DNA from: Pseudonocardia sp. T1-2H
Lineage (GTDB): Bacteria; Actinomycetota; Actinomycetes; Mycobacteriales; Pseudonocardiaceae
Length of the DNA: 64,000 bases
Assembly (NCBI RefSeq): GCF_038039215.1
Contig: NZ_JBBPCL010000001.1
Location: 1,054,001-1,118,000, forward strand
Direction of reading: 5' to 3'
In this document: positions 17,846-26,358 of the stretch, one piece after another
How positions within the stretch are numbered: position 1 is the first letter of the stretch
How the letters are laid out: every line of letters begins with the position of its first letter
Made by a program: the position numbers and the translations under genes
The notes under the pieces: model-generated
Database searches by the model: none
What the model was told of the DNA's origin: nothing
What the model saw: only the letters and a program-made list of their open reading frames with translations

Positions 17846-18745
17846 TCAGCGCATCCGGGCGACGGGCATCGTCGGCCCGTTGTCGTCCCCGTCCCGGCGC
17901 GGACGCCCGCGCAGGATCCGCTTCAGGGCCGCGGTGTGCCGGCGGCTGACGGGCAGCTCGGGCGCATTCTGTCCCTGGCCGACGCGCACCACGTACCCCG
18001 AGCCGGAGAGCCGCAGCTCGGTGATCAGCGGCAGCGCGACGAGGAACGCGCGGTGGATCCGCACGAACCCGGCCTCGCGCCAGCGCTCCTCGAGCACGGA
18101 CAGCGGGATCCGGACGAGATGGCTGCCGTCCAGGGTGTGCAGGCGCGCGTAGTCCCCCTGCGCCTCGACGAAGCGGACCGACGAGCGGGGGACCAGCTTC
18201 GTCGTACCGGCCAGCTCGACGGGGATGACCTCGTCCTCCGGCGGCTCCTGGCGCGGCGGCGGGCCGAAGCCGCGCGGCGGCGCGGGCGCGTGCGGGTGCC
18301 GGCCGCCGTCCATCGGCGCGTGCCGGGGCGGCGGCGCCGTGCGCGTGGCGAGGGTGCGGTCGATCGACCCGGCGAGGCGCTCGGAGCGCAGCGGCTTGAG
18401 CAGGTAGTCCACCGCGCCGATCTCGTAGGCATCCACGGCGCGGTCGTCGTGCGCGGTGACGAAGACGACCGGCGGCGGCGACGCCATCGCGGAGAGCACG
18501 CGGGCGAGCTCGAGCCCGTCGAGACCGGGCATGCGGATGTCCAGGAACACCAGGTCCACGCCGGACGAGCCGGGTGCGCTCCCGGGCCTGCTGCCCAGGA
18601 TCCGCAACGCCTCGGTCGCGTCGGGCGCGGTCAGCACGGTGCCGACCCGTCGATCCTCGCTCAGCAGGTGCGCGAGCTCCTGCAACGCAGGTTCCTCGTC
18701 GTCGACGGCCAGGACCGTGAGCCCGCCCGGTACCTCGCTGCTCAC
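17846..18745 (-). CDS. LytTR-family response regulator
   Basis: A 299-residue regulator. The receiver domain occupies residues 10-130 (TVLAVDDEEPALQELAHLL, acceptor Asp in LVFLDIRMPG, Lys in LLKPLRSERL). A Pro/His-rich linker of about 50 residues follows, then a LytTR DNA-binding domain (VRFVEAQGDYARLHTLDGSH to PVSRRHTAALKRIL). The GTG start at 18745 has GAGGAGG eight bases upstream. No LytS-type kinase is adjacent. LytTR regulators often control cell-envelope or virulence functions, which fits the neighbouring LCP gene only loosely. The proline-rich linker is unusually long. Confidence 0.9.
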   Translation of the reverse strand: MSSEVPGGLTVLAVDDEEPALQELAHLLSEDRRVGTVLTAPDATEALRILGSRPGSAPGSSGVDLVFLDIRMPGLDGLELARVLSAMASPPPVVFVTAHDDRAVDAYEIGAVDYLLKPLRSERLAGSIDRTLATRTAPPPRHAPMDGGRHPHAPAPPRGFGPPPRQEPPEDEVIPVELAGTTKLVPRSSVRFVEAQGDYARLHTLDGSHLVRIPLSVLEERWREAGFVRIHRAFLVALPLITELRLSGSGYVVRVGQGQNAPELPVSRRHTAALKRILRGRPRRDGDDNGPTMPVARMR

Positions 18746-19064
18746 GAGCGCCTCCTCGTCGCGGGTCGGGAGCGAAAACCCGCCAAGTGTGTCGTGACTG
18801 CAGCCACACGCTAGCGAAGCCCGATCGGGTGGCCGACGCCCGGTCCTGGCCCGCCCCCGCGACGGGCGGCGACAGGCATCCCGACCAGCGGCGATGTGCG
18901 CGCGCTGCGGACAGGGACCATGCCACGAACGGGGGGTCGTCCGCGACGGACACGCAGTGGCCGGGGGCCGGGAACATCCGGGCGGGCCCCCACGTTCCGA
19001 ATGATTGCGAGTGCAACTACTACACTCGCTGACGCCGCGGAGGCGGCGGGAAGGGGGAGCCGAG
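18746..19064. other. 319-bp divergent intergenic region
   Basis: This gap separates the minus-strand LytTR gene from the plus-strand luciferase-like gene and should hold both promoters. The part nearest the luciferase-like gene is relatively AT-rich and contains the inverted repeat annotated at 19007-19029. I see no convincing coding sequence or RNA gene. Confidence 0.5.
19007..19029. promoter_or_regulatory. inverted repeat upstream of the luciferase-like gene
   Basis: GCGAGTG (19007-19013) and CACTCGC (19023-19029) are exact inverted half-sites separated by 9 bases in an AT-richer patch, 36 bp before the ATG. Spacing and symmetry resemble operators of MarR- or TetR-type repressors, though no such gene is next to it. 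Confidence 0.45.
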
Positions 19065-20171
19065 ATGCAGTTCGGAATCTTCACGGTCGGGGACGTCACC
19101 ACCGACCCGACGAACGGCACCACGCCGACCGAGCAGGAGCGGATCCGCGCGATGGTCCGCTACGCCGAGCACGCCGAGGCCGTGGGCCTGGACGTCTTCT
19201 CCACCGGCGAGCACCACAACCCGCCGTTCGTGCCGTCGTCCCCGACGACCCTGCTCGGCTACATCGCCGGGCGCACGAAGACGCTCGTGCTCTCGACGTC
19301 GACCACGCTGATCACCACGAACGATCCGGTGAAGATCGCCGAGGACTTCGCGATGCTGCAGCACCTGGCCGGCCCGGAGCGCGTCGACCTGATGCTCGGC
19401 CGCGGCAACACCGGCCCGGTCTATCCGTGGTTCGGGCAGAAGATGTCGGACTCGGTGCCGCTGACGGTGGAGAACTACCAACTGCTGCGCCGCCTCTGGG
19501 ACGAAGAGGTCGTGGACTGGCAGGGGAGGTTCCGCGGGCCGCTGCAGGGGTTCACCTCGACCCCGCGCCCGCTCGACGGCGTCGCCCCGTTCGTGTGGCA
19601 CGGCTCGATCCGCACGCCCGAGGTCGCGGAGATCGCCGCCTACTTCGGCGACGGCTTCTTCGCGAACAACATCTTCTGGCCGGCCCAGCACTACGTCCGG
19701 CTGATCGACCTCTACCGGCAGCGCTTCGAGCACTACGGGCACGGCCGCGCGAACCAGGCGACGGTCGGGCTGGGCGGGCAGTTCTTCATGCGCCGCAACA
19801 GCCAGGACGCGTGGAACGAGTTCCGGCCCTACTTCGACGAGGCCCCGGTCTACGGCCACGGCCCGTCGATGGAGGACTTCACCTCGCAGACGCCGCTGAC
19901 CGTCGGCAGCCCGCAGCAGGTGATCGACCGGACGCTCACGTTCCGTGAGCACTTCGGGGACTACCAGCGCCAGTTGTTCCTCCTCGACCACGCCGGCCTG
20001 CCCGAGAAGGTCGTGCTCGAGCAGCTGGACCTGCTCGGGGAGATCCTTCCGACCCTGCGGGCCGAGTTCGAGTCCCGCCGCCCGGCGGACGTCCCGTCGA
20101 ACCCGCCCACGCACGCGGAGCGGGTCGCGGCGAAGGCCGCGGCGGTGGAGCAGGTGGCCACGGCCGTCTGA
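19065..20171 (+). CDS. luciferase-like FMN-dependent monooxygenase (CE1758 type)
   Basis: A 368-residue TIM-barrel flavoprotein of the bacterial luciferase superfamily. It begins MQFGIFTVGDVTTDP, with GEHHNPPF near residues 47-54, the loop LSTSTTLITTNDPVK, GRGNTGPVYPWFGQ and the conserved late VGSPQQVID segment. The ATG at 19065 is preceded by AAGGGGGAGC. Members reduce FMN-dependent oxygenation of unknown substrates and often sit beside MarR regulators. Here the gene seems monocistronic, with an inverted repeat as candidate operator. Confidence 0.9.
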   Translation: MQFGIFTVGDVTTDPTNGTTPTEQERIRAMVRYAEHAEAVGLDVFSTGEHHNPPFVPSSPTTLLGYIAGRTKTLVLSTSTTLITTNDPVKIAEDFAMLQHLAGPERVDLMLGRGNTGPVYPWFGQKMSDSVPLTVENYQLLRRLWDEEVVDWQGRFRGPLQGFTSTPRPLDGVAPFVWHGSIRTPEVAEIAAYFGDGFFANNIFWPAQHYVRLIDLYRQRFEHYGHGRANQATVGLGGQFFMRRNSQDAWNEFRPYFDEAPVYGHGPSMEDFTSQTPLTVGSPQQVIDRTLTFREHFGDYQRQLFLLDHAGLPEKVVLEQLDLLGEILPTLRAEFESRRPADVPSNPPTHAERVAAKAAAVEQVATAV

Positions 20172-20482
20172 CCGCGGAGGCCGTCCGCTCGTCCGCGACG
20201 TGCACCCCGGGGGCCGGGACGTTCCGGGGTCGCCGGGAGTTCCCGCCTGTGATGTTCACCCGGAGTGACGAACACGAGTTGCCCCGGCCCGGGCCCGGGC
20301 CTCACCATGGATCACGTGATCGAAAAGCGACGGCGCACCGCGGGAACTCCCGTGCGCCGTCGTTCGCGTCACCTCCTGACCCGTCGTCGCATCGTCGACC
20401 ACCTGCGGACGTCGAGCGCGCTGTGTCGGCTCCCGGCCGATCCCGCCACGTCCCTCCGTCCGCAGCTCGTAGGAGTCCCGTC
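20172..20482 (+). other. 311-bp gap with two hairpins, no gene
   Basis: The gap after the luciferase-like gene holds the palindrome GATCACGTGATC at 20310-20321. Next to it is a stem of 11 bp, CGACGGCGCAC at 20328-20338 with its exact complement at 20352-20362; the 13-base loop can itself pair. This may end the upstream transcript or be a structured leader for the next small gene. No ORF here has family features. Confidence 0.45.
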
Positions 20483-20752
20483 ATGACCGTCCCGACCCAC
20501 GACCGCCCCGGCGCCTCGCCCGTCCCGGCGCAGACCCGCAAGGCCGCTCCGACCCGCGACGACCGCCGTTCCGCGATCGTCGACCGGCTGCTGGACTCGC
20601 TGGAGGACCTCGTCGTCCGGCACCGCGCCCTCGCGGGCGACGACCAGCAGGTCGAGCTGCACGCCGAGCTCATCGCCGCCGAGGTGGCGCACGAGCTCTC
20701 CGTCACGCGCTCGGCGCTCAAGCGCAACCCGCCCCTGCGCCGCACCGGCTGA
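20483..20752 (+). CDS. small hypothetical protein
   Basis: An 89-residue protein with a disordered N-terminus and two predicted amphipathic helices (DRRSAIVDRLLDSLEDLVVR and a second from about residue 56). The ATG has GTAGGAGTC nine bases upstream, and the gene ends 32 bp before a strong terminator, so it is probably a real single-gene unit. I do not recognise the family. Confidence 0.6.
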   Translation: MTVPTHDRPGASPVPAQTRKAAPTRDDRRSAIVDRLLDSLEDLVVRHRALAGDDQQVELHAELIAAEVAHELSVTRSALKRNPPLRRTG

Positions 20753-20784
20753 GCCGGCCCCGTCGTTCGGATCCCCGTCTCACC

Positions 20785-20816
20785 AGGGCCCGCCCGGAAT
20801 CGTCCGGGCGGGCCCT
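20785..20816 (+). terminator. perfect 14-bp stem, 4-base loop terminator
   Basis: AGGGCCCGCCCGGA at 20785-20798 pairs exactly with 20803-20816 around the loop ATCG. It follows the small hypothetical gene by 32 bp. There is no T-tract, which is normal for very GC-rich genomes. Confidence 0.75.
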
Positions 20817-20973
20817 CGTGCGTCCGGGCCGGGGTGTCCCGGGTCGAGCGGACGGGGGTGTCCCCGACGATCGGAGGGGCCTCGCGACGCGCGCTCCAGG
20901 TCTTATTGTGGCACCGGGTGCCGAAATGCTAGGTTGCCGGCACTCAGACTCTGAGCTGCGAAGGGGCAGGTAC

Positions 20974-22152
20974 ATGGCCAGCACGAGCGAGTGGTTCGAG
21001 ACGGTCGCCGAGGCACAGCGGAGGGCCAAGAAGCGCCTGCCGAAATCCGTCTACATGGCGCTGATCGCCGGCACCGACAAGGGCATCACGGTGTCGGACA
21101 ACGTGGACGCGTACAGCGAGCTGGGCTTCCGCCCGCACATCGCGAACCTCCCCGCGGAGCGCTCGCAGGCGACGACGGTGCTGGGCCAGGACATCGCCCT
21201 CCCCGTGATCATCTCCCCGACCGGCGTGCAGGCCGTGCACCCCGAGGGCGAGGTCGCCGTGGCCCGGGCCGCGGCCGGCGCCGGCACCGCGGCCGGACTG
21301 AGCTCGTTCGCGAGCAGGTCCATCGAGGATGTCGCCGCGGTCAACGACAAGGTCTTCTTCCAGATGTACTGGGTGGGCAGCCGCGAGCAGCTGCTGGCCC
21401 GCGCGATGCGCGCGAAGAAGGCCGGCGCGAAGGCGTTGATCATGACTCTGGACTGGTCGTTCTCCAACGGCCGGGACTGGGGCAGCCCGCCCATCCCGGA
21501 GAAGATCGACCTCAAGGCGGCCGTGCAGTTCGCGCCCGAGGTCCTCCGCAAGCCGCGCTGGCTGCTGGACTTCGTGAGGAGCGGCAAGCTGCCGGACCTC
21601 ACCACCCCGAACCTCGCGATCGACGGCGAGCCGGCGCCCACCTTCTTCGGCGCCTACTACCAGTGGATGACGACCCCGCTGCCCACCTGGGAGGACGTCG
21701 CCTGGCTGCGCGAGCAGTGGGACGGCCCGTTCATGGTCAAGGGGATCATGCATCCGGACGACGCGCGCCGCGCCGTCGACGCCGGGGCCACCGCGATCTC
21801 GGTGTCCAACCACGGTGGCAACAACCTGGACGGCACCCCGGCCTCGATCCGGGTGCTCCCGGGCATCGCGGACGCGGTGGGCGACCAGATCGAGGTCCTG
21901 CTCGACGGCGGCATCCGCCGCGGCGGCGACGTCGTCAAGGCGCTCGCGCTCGGCGCCAAGGCCGTGATGATCGGCCGCGCCTACCTGTGGGGCATGGCCG
22001 CCAACGGCGAGGCGGGCGTCGCGAACGTCCTGGAGATCATGAAGCAGGGGATCGACGCCGGTTTGCTCGGCCTGGGCAAGTCGTCCATCCACGAGCTCAC
22101 CCGGGACGACCTGCTGATCCCGGAGAACTTCGCGGTGGGCACGAAGTCCTGA
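20974..22152 (+). CDS. mftD: MftD-like FMN-dependent alpha-hydroxy acid dehydrogenase
   Basis: A 392-residue member of the lactate-dehydrogenase/glycolate-oxidase FMN family. It closely follows the pattern I recall for mycobacterial MftD (WFETVAEAQRRAKKRLPKSVY at the start). The catalytic and FMN segments are SNHGGNNLDGTPASIRVLP and EVLLDGGIRRGGDVVKALAL, and the start is ATG behind AAGGGGCAGG. MftD oxidises the mycofactocin precursor during cofactor assembly. None of the other mycofactocin genes (mftA, B, C, E, F) is in this window, so it is either an orphan copy or acts on another alpha-hydroxy acid. Short palindromes (GGCACC-G-GGTGCC at about 20906 and CTCAGACTCTGAG at about 20943) precede it. 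Confidence 0.82.
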   Translation: MASTSEWFETVAEAQRRAKKRLPKSVYMALIAGTDKGITVSDNVDAYSELGFRPHIANLPAERSQATTVLGQDIALPVIISPTGVQAVHPEGEVAVARAAAGAGTAAGLSSFASRSIEDVAAVNDKVFFQMYWVGSREQLLARAMRAKKAGAKALIMTLDWSFSNGRDWGSPPIPEKIDLKAAVQFAPEVLRKPRWLLDFVRSGKLPDLTTPNLAIDGEPAPTFFGAYYQWMTTPLPTWEDVAWLREQWDGPFMVKGIMHPDDARRAVDAGATAISVSNHGGNNLDGTPASIRVLPGIADAVGDQIEVLLDGGIRRGGDVVKALALGAKAVMIGRAYLWGMAANGEAGVANVLEIMKQGIDAGLLGLGKSSIHELTRDDLLIPENFAVGTKS

Positions 22153-22291
22153 CCGCGCGTCGCGGGGAGGAGGGCGGTCGACGCCGCCCCTCCCCGGCCG
22201 CTCGCCCTCCCCGATCGTGTGATTCGTGGCGTGACGGGTACCCCGTCCCGTCAGCGGTCCGGCGCACGTGCGCCGCGGGAGGGAGTCGCAC

Positions 22292-22800
22292 GTGGTCGCC
22301 GAGGTCGAACGCACGCGGGCGTGTACACGCGACGACGAGTGGAACACCCGGCACCGCGACGAGGTCCCGCTGCGCCGCGCGGACCGCAACTTCGCGGAGC
22401 TGCCTGCAGGCAGCTCCGCGTCGTCCTGACCGGTGTGCAGATCCTCTTCGGCTTCCTCCTCACGCTGTCGTTCAGCGAGCGCTTCACCCGCCTCGACGGC
22501 TTCCAGCACACGGTCTTCGTCGTGACGCTCACGGCCGCGGCCCTGGCCTCGACACTGCTGGTCGCACCCGTCGCGGCACACCGCGTGGCCTTCCAGCGCG
22601 GCCGCAAGCGGGAACTGGTCCGGTGGGCGCACCAGCTCGCCCTGGCCGGCCTCGGCGCCCTCGCTCTCACCCTCTCGTCCGGGCTGCTGCTCGTCCTGGA
22701 CATCGCGGTCGGGCGCGCGGTCGCGTCGGCGGTCACCGGCGCGATGCTCGTCGCGACGCTGGTGCTCTGGGTGCTCGTCCCCCTGCACCTGCGGCGCTGA
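22292..22800 (+). CDS. DUF6328-type small membrane protein (disrupted near 22395-22415)
   Basis: From the GTG at 22292, behind GGGAGGGAG, the protein reads charged N-terminal residues (DEWNTRHRDEVPLRRADRNF). After a frame change it continues as RVVLTGVQILFGFLLTLSF, a segment with APVAAHRVAFQ, and two further hydrophobic helices. The family usually shows ELLQELRV at the junction. The sequence here instead forms the 20-bp palindrome GAGCTGCCTGCAGGCAGCTC, two bases longer than needed. Removing two bases restores a 168-residue protein with three or four helices. Function is unknown. It precedes the MEDS pair on the same strand. Confidence 0.65.
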
Positions 22801-22869
22801 GATCCGCGTCGTGGGCCCCGGGCACCGCGGTAGGGGGGAACGGCGCCCGCGCTCGGCTATCCTCCTGAC

Positions 22870-23325
22870 GTGCGTGTGGCCGGTGAGCTCGGCGAGGCCC
22901 GAGGCTATGGCCTCCAGGACCACCTCTGCTTCGTCTTCGACGCCCCGGCCGAGTTCGACCGGCAGGCCCGGCTGTTCCTGGCCGAGGGGCTGGAGCGGGG
23001 CTGCCGCGTGCTCTACGTCGGCGACAGCCCGCCCTCGGCGGCGGAGCTCGCGGGGGCCCGGCCCGGTGCGGTCCGCGTCGCTCCCGCGGCGGCGACCTAC
23101 GGCGCCGGCCCCGTCGTCGACCCGCGGGGTCAGGTGCGCGAGTACGCCGCCGCCGTCGCGGAGGCCCTGACCTACGGGTTCACCGGCCACCGCGGCGTCC
23201 TGCTGCTGGCCGAGCTGGGCCGTGGGTGGGGTGGCGAGATCGTGCTCCGCAACGCGCCCTACGGCACGCGCAAGCTGATCGGGCTGCTGGAGCCGAAGGG
23301 CGTCCGCGTCGAGGTGGCGGCGTGA
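22870..23325 (+). CDS. stand-alone MEDS-domain protein
   Basis: A 151-residue protein whose DHLCFVFDAPAEFDRQARLF and GLERGCRVLYVGD segments resemble the MEDS (DcmR-like sensory) domain found at the N-terminus of the next protein. It lacks any ATPase or DNA-binding part. The GTG start is not strongly supported by a ribosome-binding site. Its stop overlaps the next start as GTGA, so the two products are made together. A likely role is sensing or partner binding for the downstream anti-sigma-type ATPase; this is inferred from context. Confidence 0.7.
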   Translation: MRVAGELGEARGYGLQDHLCFVFDAPAEFDRQARLFLAEGLERGCRVLYVGDSPPSAAELAGARPGAVRVAPAAATYGAGPVVDPRGQVREYAAAVAEALTYGFTGHRGVLLLAELGRGWGGEIVLRNAPYGTRKLIGLLEPKGVRVEVAA

Positions 23326-24281
23326 GGTCGGGTGCCGCGGCGGGGCACACCGGCTACTTCCACGAGGCCGCCTTCTACGGTTCGGACGAGGAGTTCCTCG
23401 CGATCGTGCTGCCCTTCCTGCGGGAGGGCGTCGCGGCGGGGGAGCCGTCGGTCGTCACCCTGGGCGAGGTGAACGCGGGCCTGCTCCGGTCGGCGCTCGC
23501 GCCGGCGGAGGCCGCCGCGCTCCGGTTCGTGCCGGGGGACCTGCAGTACGCCCGGCCGGCGCGGGCGATCCGGGCCTACCGTTCGATGTTCGGCGAGGTC
23601 GTCCAGGAGGGTGCGAAGCAGATCCGGGTGGTCGGCGACGTCCCCCATCCCGGGTTCGGGGTGGCCTGGGACGAGTGGGCCCGCTATGAGGCGGCCGTCA
23701 ACCACACCTACGACCCGTTCCCGGTGTGGGGCCTGTGCCCCTACGACGTGCGGACCGCGCCGGCGGGCGTGCTGGCGGACGTGCGGCGGACCCATCCCCA
23801 CGTGGCCACCACGGACGGCGGACACCTCGCCAACCCGGAGTTCGCCGACCCGGTCGCCCTCCTGCGGGACGAGCTCATGACGCCGTGTCCCGCCGAACCC
23901 GGCTCGCCGCAGGTCGAGCTGCACGGGCCGACACCGGCCGAGGCCCGGCGCGCGCTGCGTGCCCTGGTCGCGAGGGGGAACGGCGCCCTCGACGACTCGG
24001 CCGTCGAGGACCTGCTCGTCGCCGTCAGCGAGGCGGTGGACAACGCCTGGTCGCACGGCATCCCTCCGGTCGGGCTCCGGCTGTGGCACCACGGCCACCG
24101 GCTCGTCGCGACCGTGACGGACCGGGGCCGCGGCCCGCGGGACCCCTACGCCGGCCTGCTCCCGGCGGCCGGCAGCGCGACGGCCGGGCTGGGGCTCTGG
24201 ATGACCCACCAGATGTGTGATTCGGTGACGCACCACCGGGACCCCGACGGCTTCACCCTGCGGATGACCGCGGGACGGTAG
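23322..24281 (+). CDS. anti-sigma factor RsbA-like regulator (MEDS plus HATPase)
   Basis: A 319-residue two-domain protein. The N-terminal MEDS domain (residues 8-180) starts HTGYFHEAAFYGSDEEFLAI. The C-terminal GHKL ATPase has the N-box VSEAVDNAWSHG, the G1 box TDRGRGP and the G2 box AGLGLWMTHQ, and it lacks a phospho-accepting His. This is the architecture of RsbA-type regulators that bind sigma factors or anti-sigma antagonists of the SigB/SigF group. It is translationally coupled to the upstream MEDS-only gene. The unlinked STAS protein at 35224 and the HATPase protein at 47803 could belong to the same signalling network. Confidence 0.85.
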   Translation: MRSGAAAGHTGYFHEAAFYGSDEEFLAIVLPFLREGVAAGEPSVVTLGEVNAGLLRSALAPAEAAALRFVPGDLQYARPARAIRAYRSMFGEVVQEGAKQIRVVGDVPHPGFGVAWDEWARYEAAVNHTYDPFPVWGLCPYDVRTAPAGVLADVRRTHPHVATTDGGHLANPEFADPVALLRDELMTPCPAEPGSPQVELHGPTPAEARRALRALVARGNGALDDSAVEDLLVAVSEAVDNAWSHGIPPVGLRLWHHGHRLVATVTDRGRGPRDPYAGLLPAAGSATAGLGLWMTHQMCDSVTHHRDPDGFTLRMTAGR

Positions 24282-24310
24282 CGGCGCTTCTCCGTCGCCC
24301 TGGGAGGCCC

Positions 24311-25036
24311 TCACGCCGGCAGCTCGTGCAGGCTGTCCAGCAGGTCCGCCAGTCCGCCCTCCGCCCGGCCCCGGCGGCGGGCGGAGGTGCGGGCCCGGAC
24401 GTCCGACGGGGAGACGACCCGGTGCCCGTGCGCGCGCAGCCGTTGCAGCAGGGCGTGCTCCTCGCCGTGCGCGACCACCGGAAAGCCCCCGACCCGCAGG
24501 AAGGACGCCGCCCGGACGCCGAGGTTCGCCGCGTAGGCGTGCCCGTGCCCGCCGCCCACGTCCGCCCCGGCCTCGATCAGCCGCGCGTAGCGGCGGAGCG
24601 CGATCGGGGAGAGGGCGGCCGGGTCGTCGAGGTCCACCAGCCCCGCGACGACGTCCGCGCCCCGGTCCGCGTGTCGCAGGTGATCGAGCGCCCACGTCCG
24701 CGGGACGACGGTGTCCGCGTCGGTGCTGAGCAGCCAGGTCCGTTCGGCGGGGACGCCTCCGAGGCGGGCCAGCAGCCGGGCGACGCCGTGGTTGCGCACC
24801 TCGCCGACGGTCACCCGGACCCGGTTCGGGACCAGGTCGACGAGTGGAAGGCGGGCGGCCTCCCGGGCCCGGTCCTCGGTGCGGTCGGAGCAGCGGTCCA
24901 GCACCACGCACACCCTCGTGACGACCCGGTCCGGAAGCGCGGCGAGCGCGTCGACCACGGCCGTGAGGCAGGCCCCGATCCGGTCCTGCTCGTCGTGGGC
25001 CGGGACGACGACCCCGACGGCGTCGATCCGCGTCAC
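24311..25036 (-). CDS. family 2 glycosyltransferase
   Basis: A 241-residue GT-A glycosyltransferase. The N-terminus AVGVVVPAHDEQDRIGACL is the nucleotide-sugar start. The metal-binding DxD-like motif is in LLSTDADTVVPRTW, and GGHGHAYAANLGVRA with a late GEEHALLQRLRAHG resembles the ED-type acceptor region. The GTG start overlaps the stop of the deacetylase-methyltransferase gene as GTGA. Acceptor and donor are unknown. The coupling with a PIG-L deacetylase, which usually acts on N-acetylated sugars, points to a modified glycoconjugate. Confidence 0.87.
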   Translation of the reverse strand: MTRIDAVGVVVPAHDEQDRIGACLTAVVDALAALPDRVVTRVCVVLDRCSDRTEDRAREAARLPLVDLVPNRVRVTVGEVRNHGVARLLARLGGVPAERTWLLSTDADTVVPRTWALDHLRHADRGADVVAGLVDLDDPAALSPIALRRYARLIEAGADVGGGHGHAYAANLGVRAASFLRVGGFPVVAHGEEHALLQRLRAHGHRVVSPSDVRARTSARRRGRAEGGLADLLDSLHELPA

Positions 25037-26358
25037 CGGCGGCGCAGCACGTGGACCAGGAACTCCGCGTCCGTGTGCTCGAGCAGGATGTCGAATCGGG
25101 GGTCCTCGCGCAGCCGTCGGTGGGTGGCCTCCGCGTCTTGGGGGGCCTCCGCCGGCCAACCGCGCCAGTGCGCCACGAGGACGTCCCCGCCCGCGACGAC
25201 CGCGTCCGCCAGCCGGTCCACGGTGGCGTCGAGGTCGGCGGCGGAAAGGTAGTAGAGGACCTCGCTGAGGACGGCGAGGTCGATCCCGGCGGGCAGCGCC
25301 GCGGGATCGGGCAGGGCCCGGTGCTCGACCGTGACACCCGCGAGTCCCCGCGTCGCCTCGGCGGTCGCGGCGACGGCCTGCGCGGTGTAGTCCGATGCGG
25401 TGACGGCGTCGCAGCGGCCGGCGAGCTCGCGGGTCAGTGCCCCGGTCCCGCATCCCGGCTCGGCGGCGTGGGTGTAGCGGGCGTGGGGCAGGCAGGCGAG
25501 CAGGACCGCACGCTTGCGGATCTCGTACCAGCTCGTGCGGGTCTGCCACGGGTCGCCGTCGCCGCCGGAGTAGAGGGTCGCGAAGCGGTCCGCGGGTGCG
25601 CTGGTCGCCCGGGGCTCGCGGAAGAACAGCTCGCGCTCGGTGTCGAAGAGGCGGAGCACCTCGGCGGGCAGGATCGGCGGGCCGCCGTCCGGCGCGGGTT
25701 CCAGCTGCGAGGTGAAGCGGCCGATCGCGGCGCGCTTGGCCGCCCGGTCCGCTTCGCTCATGACGTGGAGGTAGGCGCGTGACCAGGGGATTCGGTCCTG
25801 CTCCGGGCGTTCCCAGGCGAGCGCCCAGATCGGGTAGCCCCAGCCGTGGGCGGTGACGGGCGCGGCGACGGCCGCCGCCCGGCCGGCGGCGGCGTGGTCC
25901 GGGTGCGGGTCGCCGGACCAGGGCGCAAGGTAGGCGTCGGCGTGCCGCAGGAGCGGTTCCAGCTCCTTGGCCAGCGTCGACTCCACCTCCTCGAGGCCCG
26001 AGTCCGGCAGGCCCAGCCAGTGCACCGGGACGTCCTCGGCGCCGAGGACGCCGAGCGCGTCCTCCAGCTCGCGGCGGCGGGTGCGGCCGAGTGCGGCCTG
26101 GGCCGCGGCCGTCGCGTCCGGGAACGCGCCCTCGCCGTCCGTCGCGATCACGATCTCGACCGTGCAGCCCGCGGCGTGCGCGGCCCGCACGTACCCGCCG
26201 GCGGCGAGGGTCTCGTCGTCGGGGTGGGCGGCGACGACCACGAGCCGCCCGGTCGGCGGGCTCATCGTCCGGGGCGCGTGGTGGCCGATCGCGTCGCGCC
26301 AGAGGCCGGGCGCGTCGAGCGGGTCGGGCACGGTCGGTCCGCCGACGGCGCGGCTCAT
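25033..26358 (-). CDS. PIG-L deacetylase fused to a SAM-dependent methyltransferase
   Basis: A 441-residue bifunctional protein. Residues 37-240 are a PIG-L/LmbE zinc deacetylase with AAHPDDETLAAGG (zinc ligands His45, Asp48) and GDPHPDH. Residues 265-441 are a NodS-like class I methyltransferase with PGCGTGALTREL as SAM motif and LAVLSEVLYYLS. The ATG at 26358 was chosen for the GAGGGAGAG ahead of it. It sits between a 30-codon ORF and the glycosyltransferase, both joined by 4-bp overlaps. The pairing suggests N-deacetylation followed by N-methylation of a sugar or similar amine. Confidence 0.88.
   Translation of the reverse strand: MSRAVGGPTVPDPLDAPGLWRDAIGHHAPRTMSPPTGRLVVVAAHPDDETLAAGGYVRAAHAAGCTVEIVIATDGEGAFPDATAAAQAALGRTRRRELEDALGVLGAEDVPVHWLGLPDSGLEEVESTLAKELEPLLRHADAYLAPWSGDPHPDHAAAGRAAAVAAPVTAHGWGYPIWALAWERPEQDRIPWSRAYLHVMSEADRAAKRAAIGRFTSQLEPAPDGGPPILPAEVLRLFDTERELFFREPRATSAPADRFATLYSGGDGDPWQTRTSWYEIRKRAVLLACLPHARYTHAAEPGCGTGALTRELAGRCDAVTASDYTAQAVAATAEATRGLAGVTVEHRALPDPAALPAGIDLAVLSEVLYYLSAADLDATVDRLADAVVAGGDVLVAHWRGWPAEAPQDAEATHRRLREDPRFDILLEHTDAEFLVHVLRRR

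Noticed and set aside
17846..18745. A LytS/LytR two-component pair
   Set aside because: No kinase gene is adjacent; only the LytTR regulator is present.
20974..22152. A mycofactocin biosynthesis cluster
   Set aside because: Only the MftD-like gene is present; no precursor peptide, radical SAM enzyme or peptidase gene is visible nearby.
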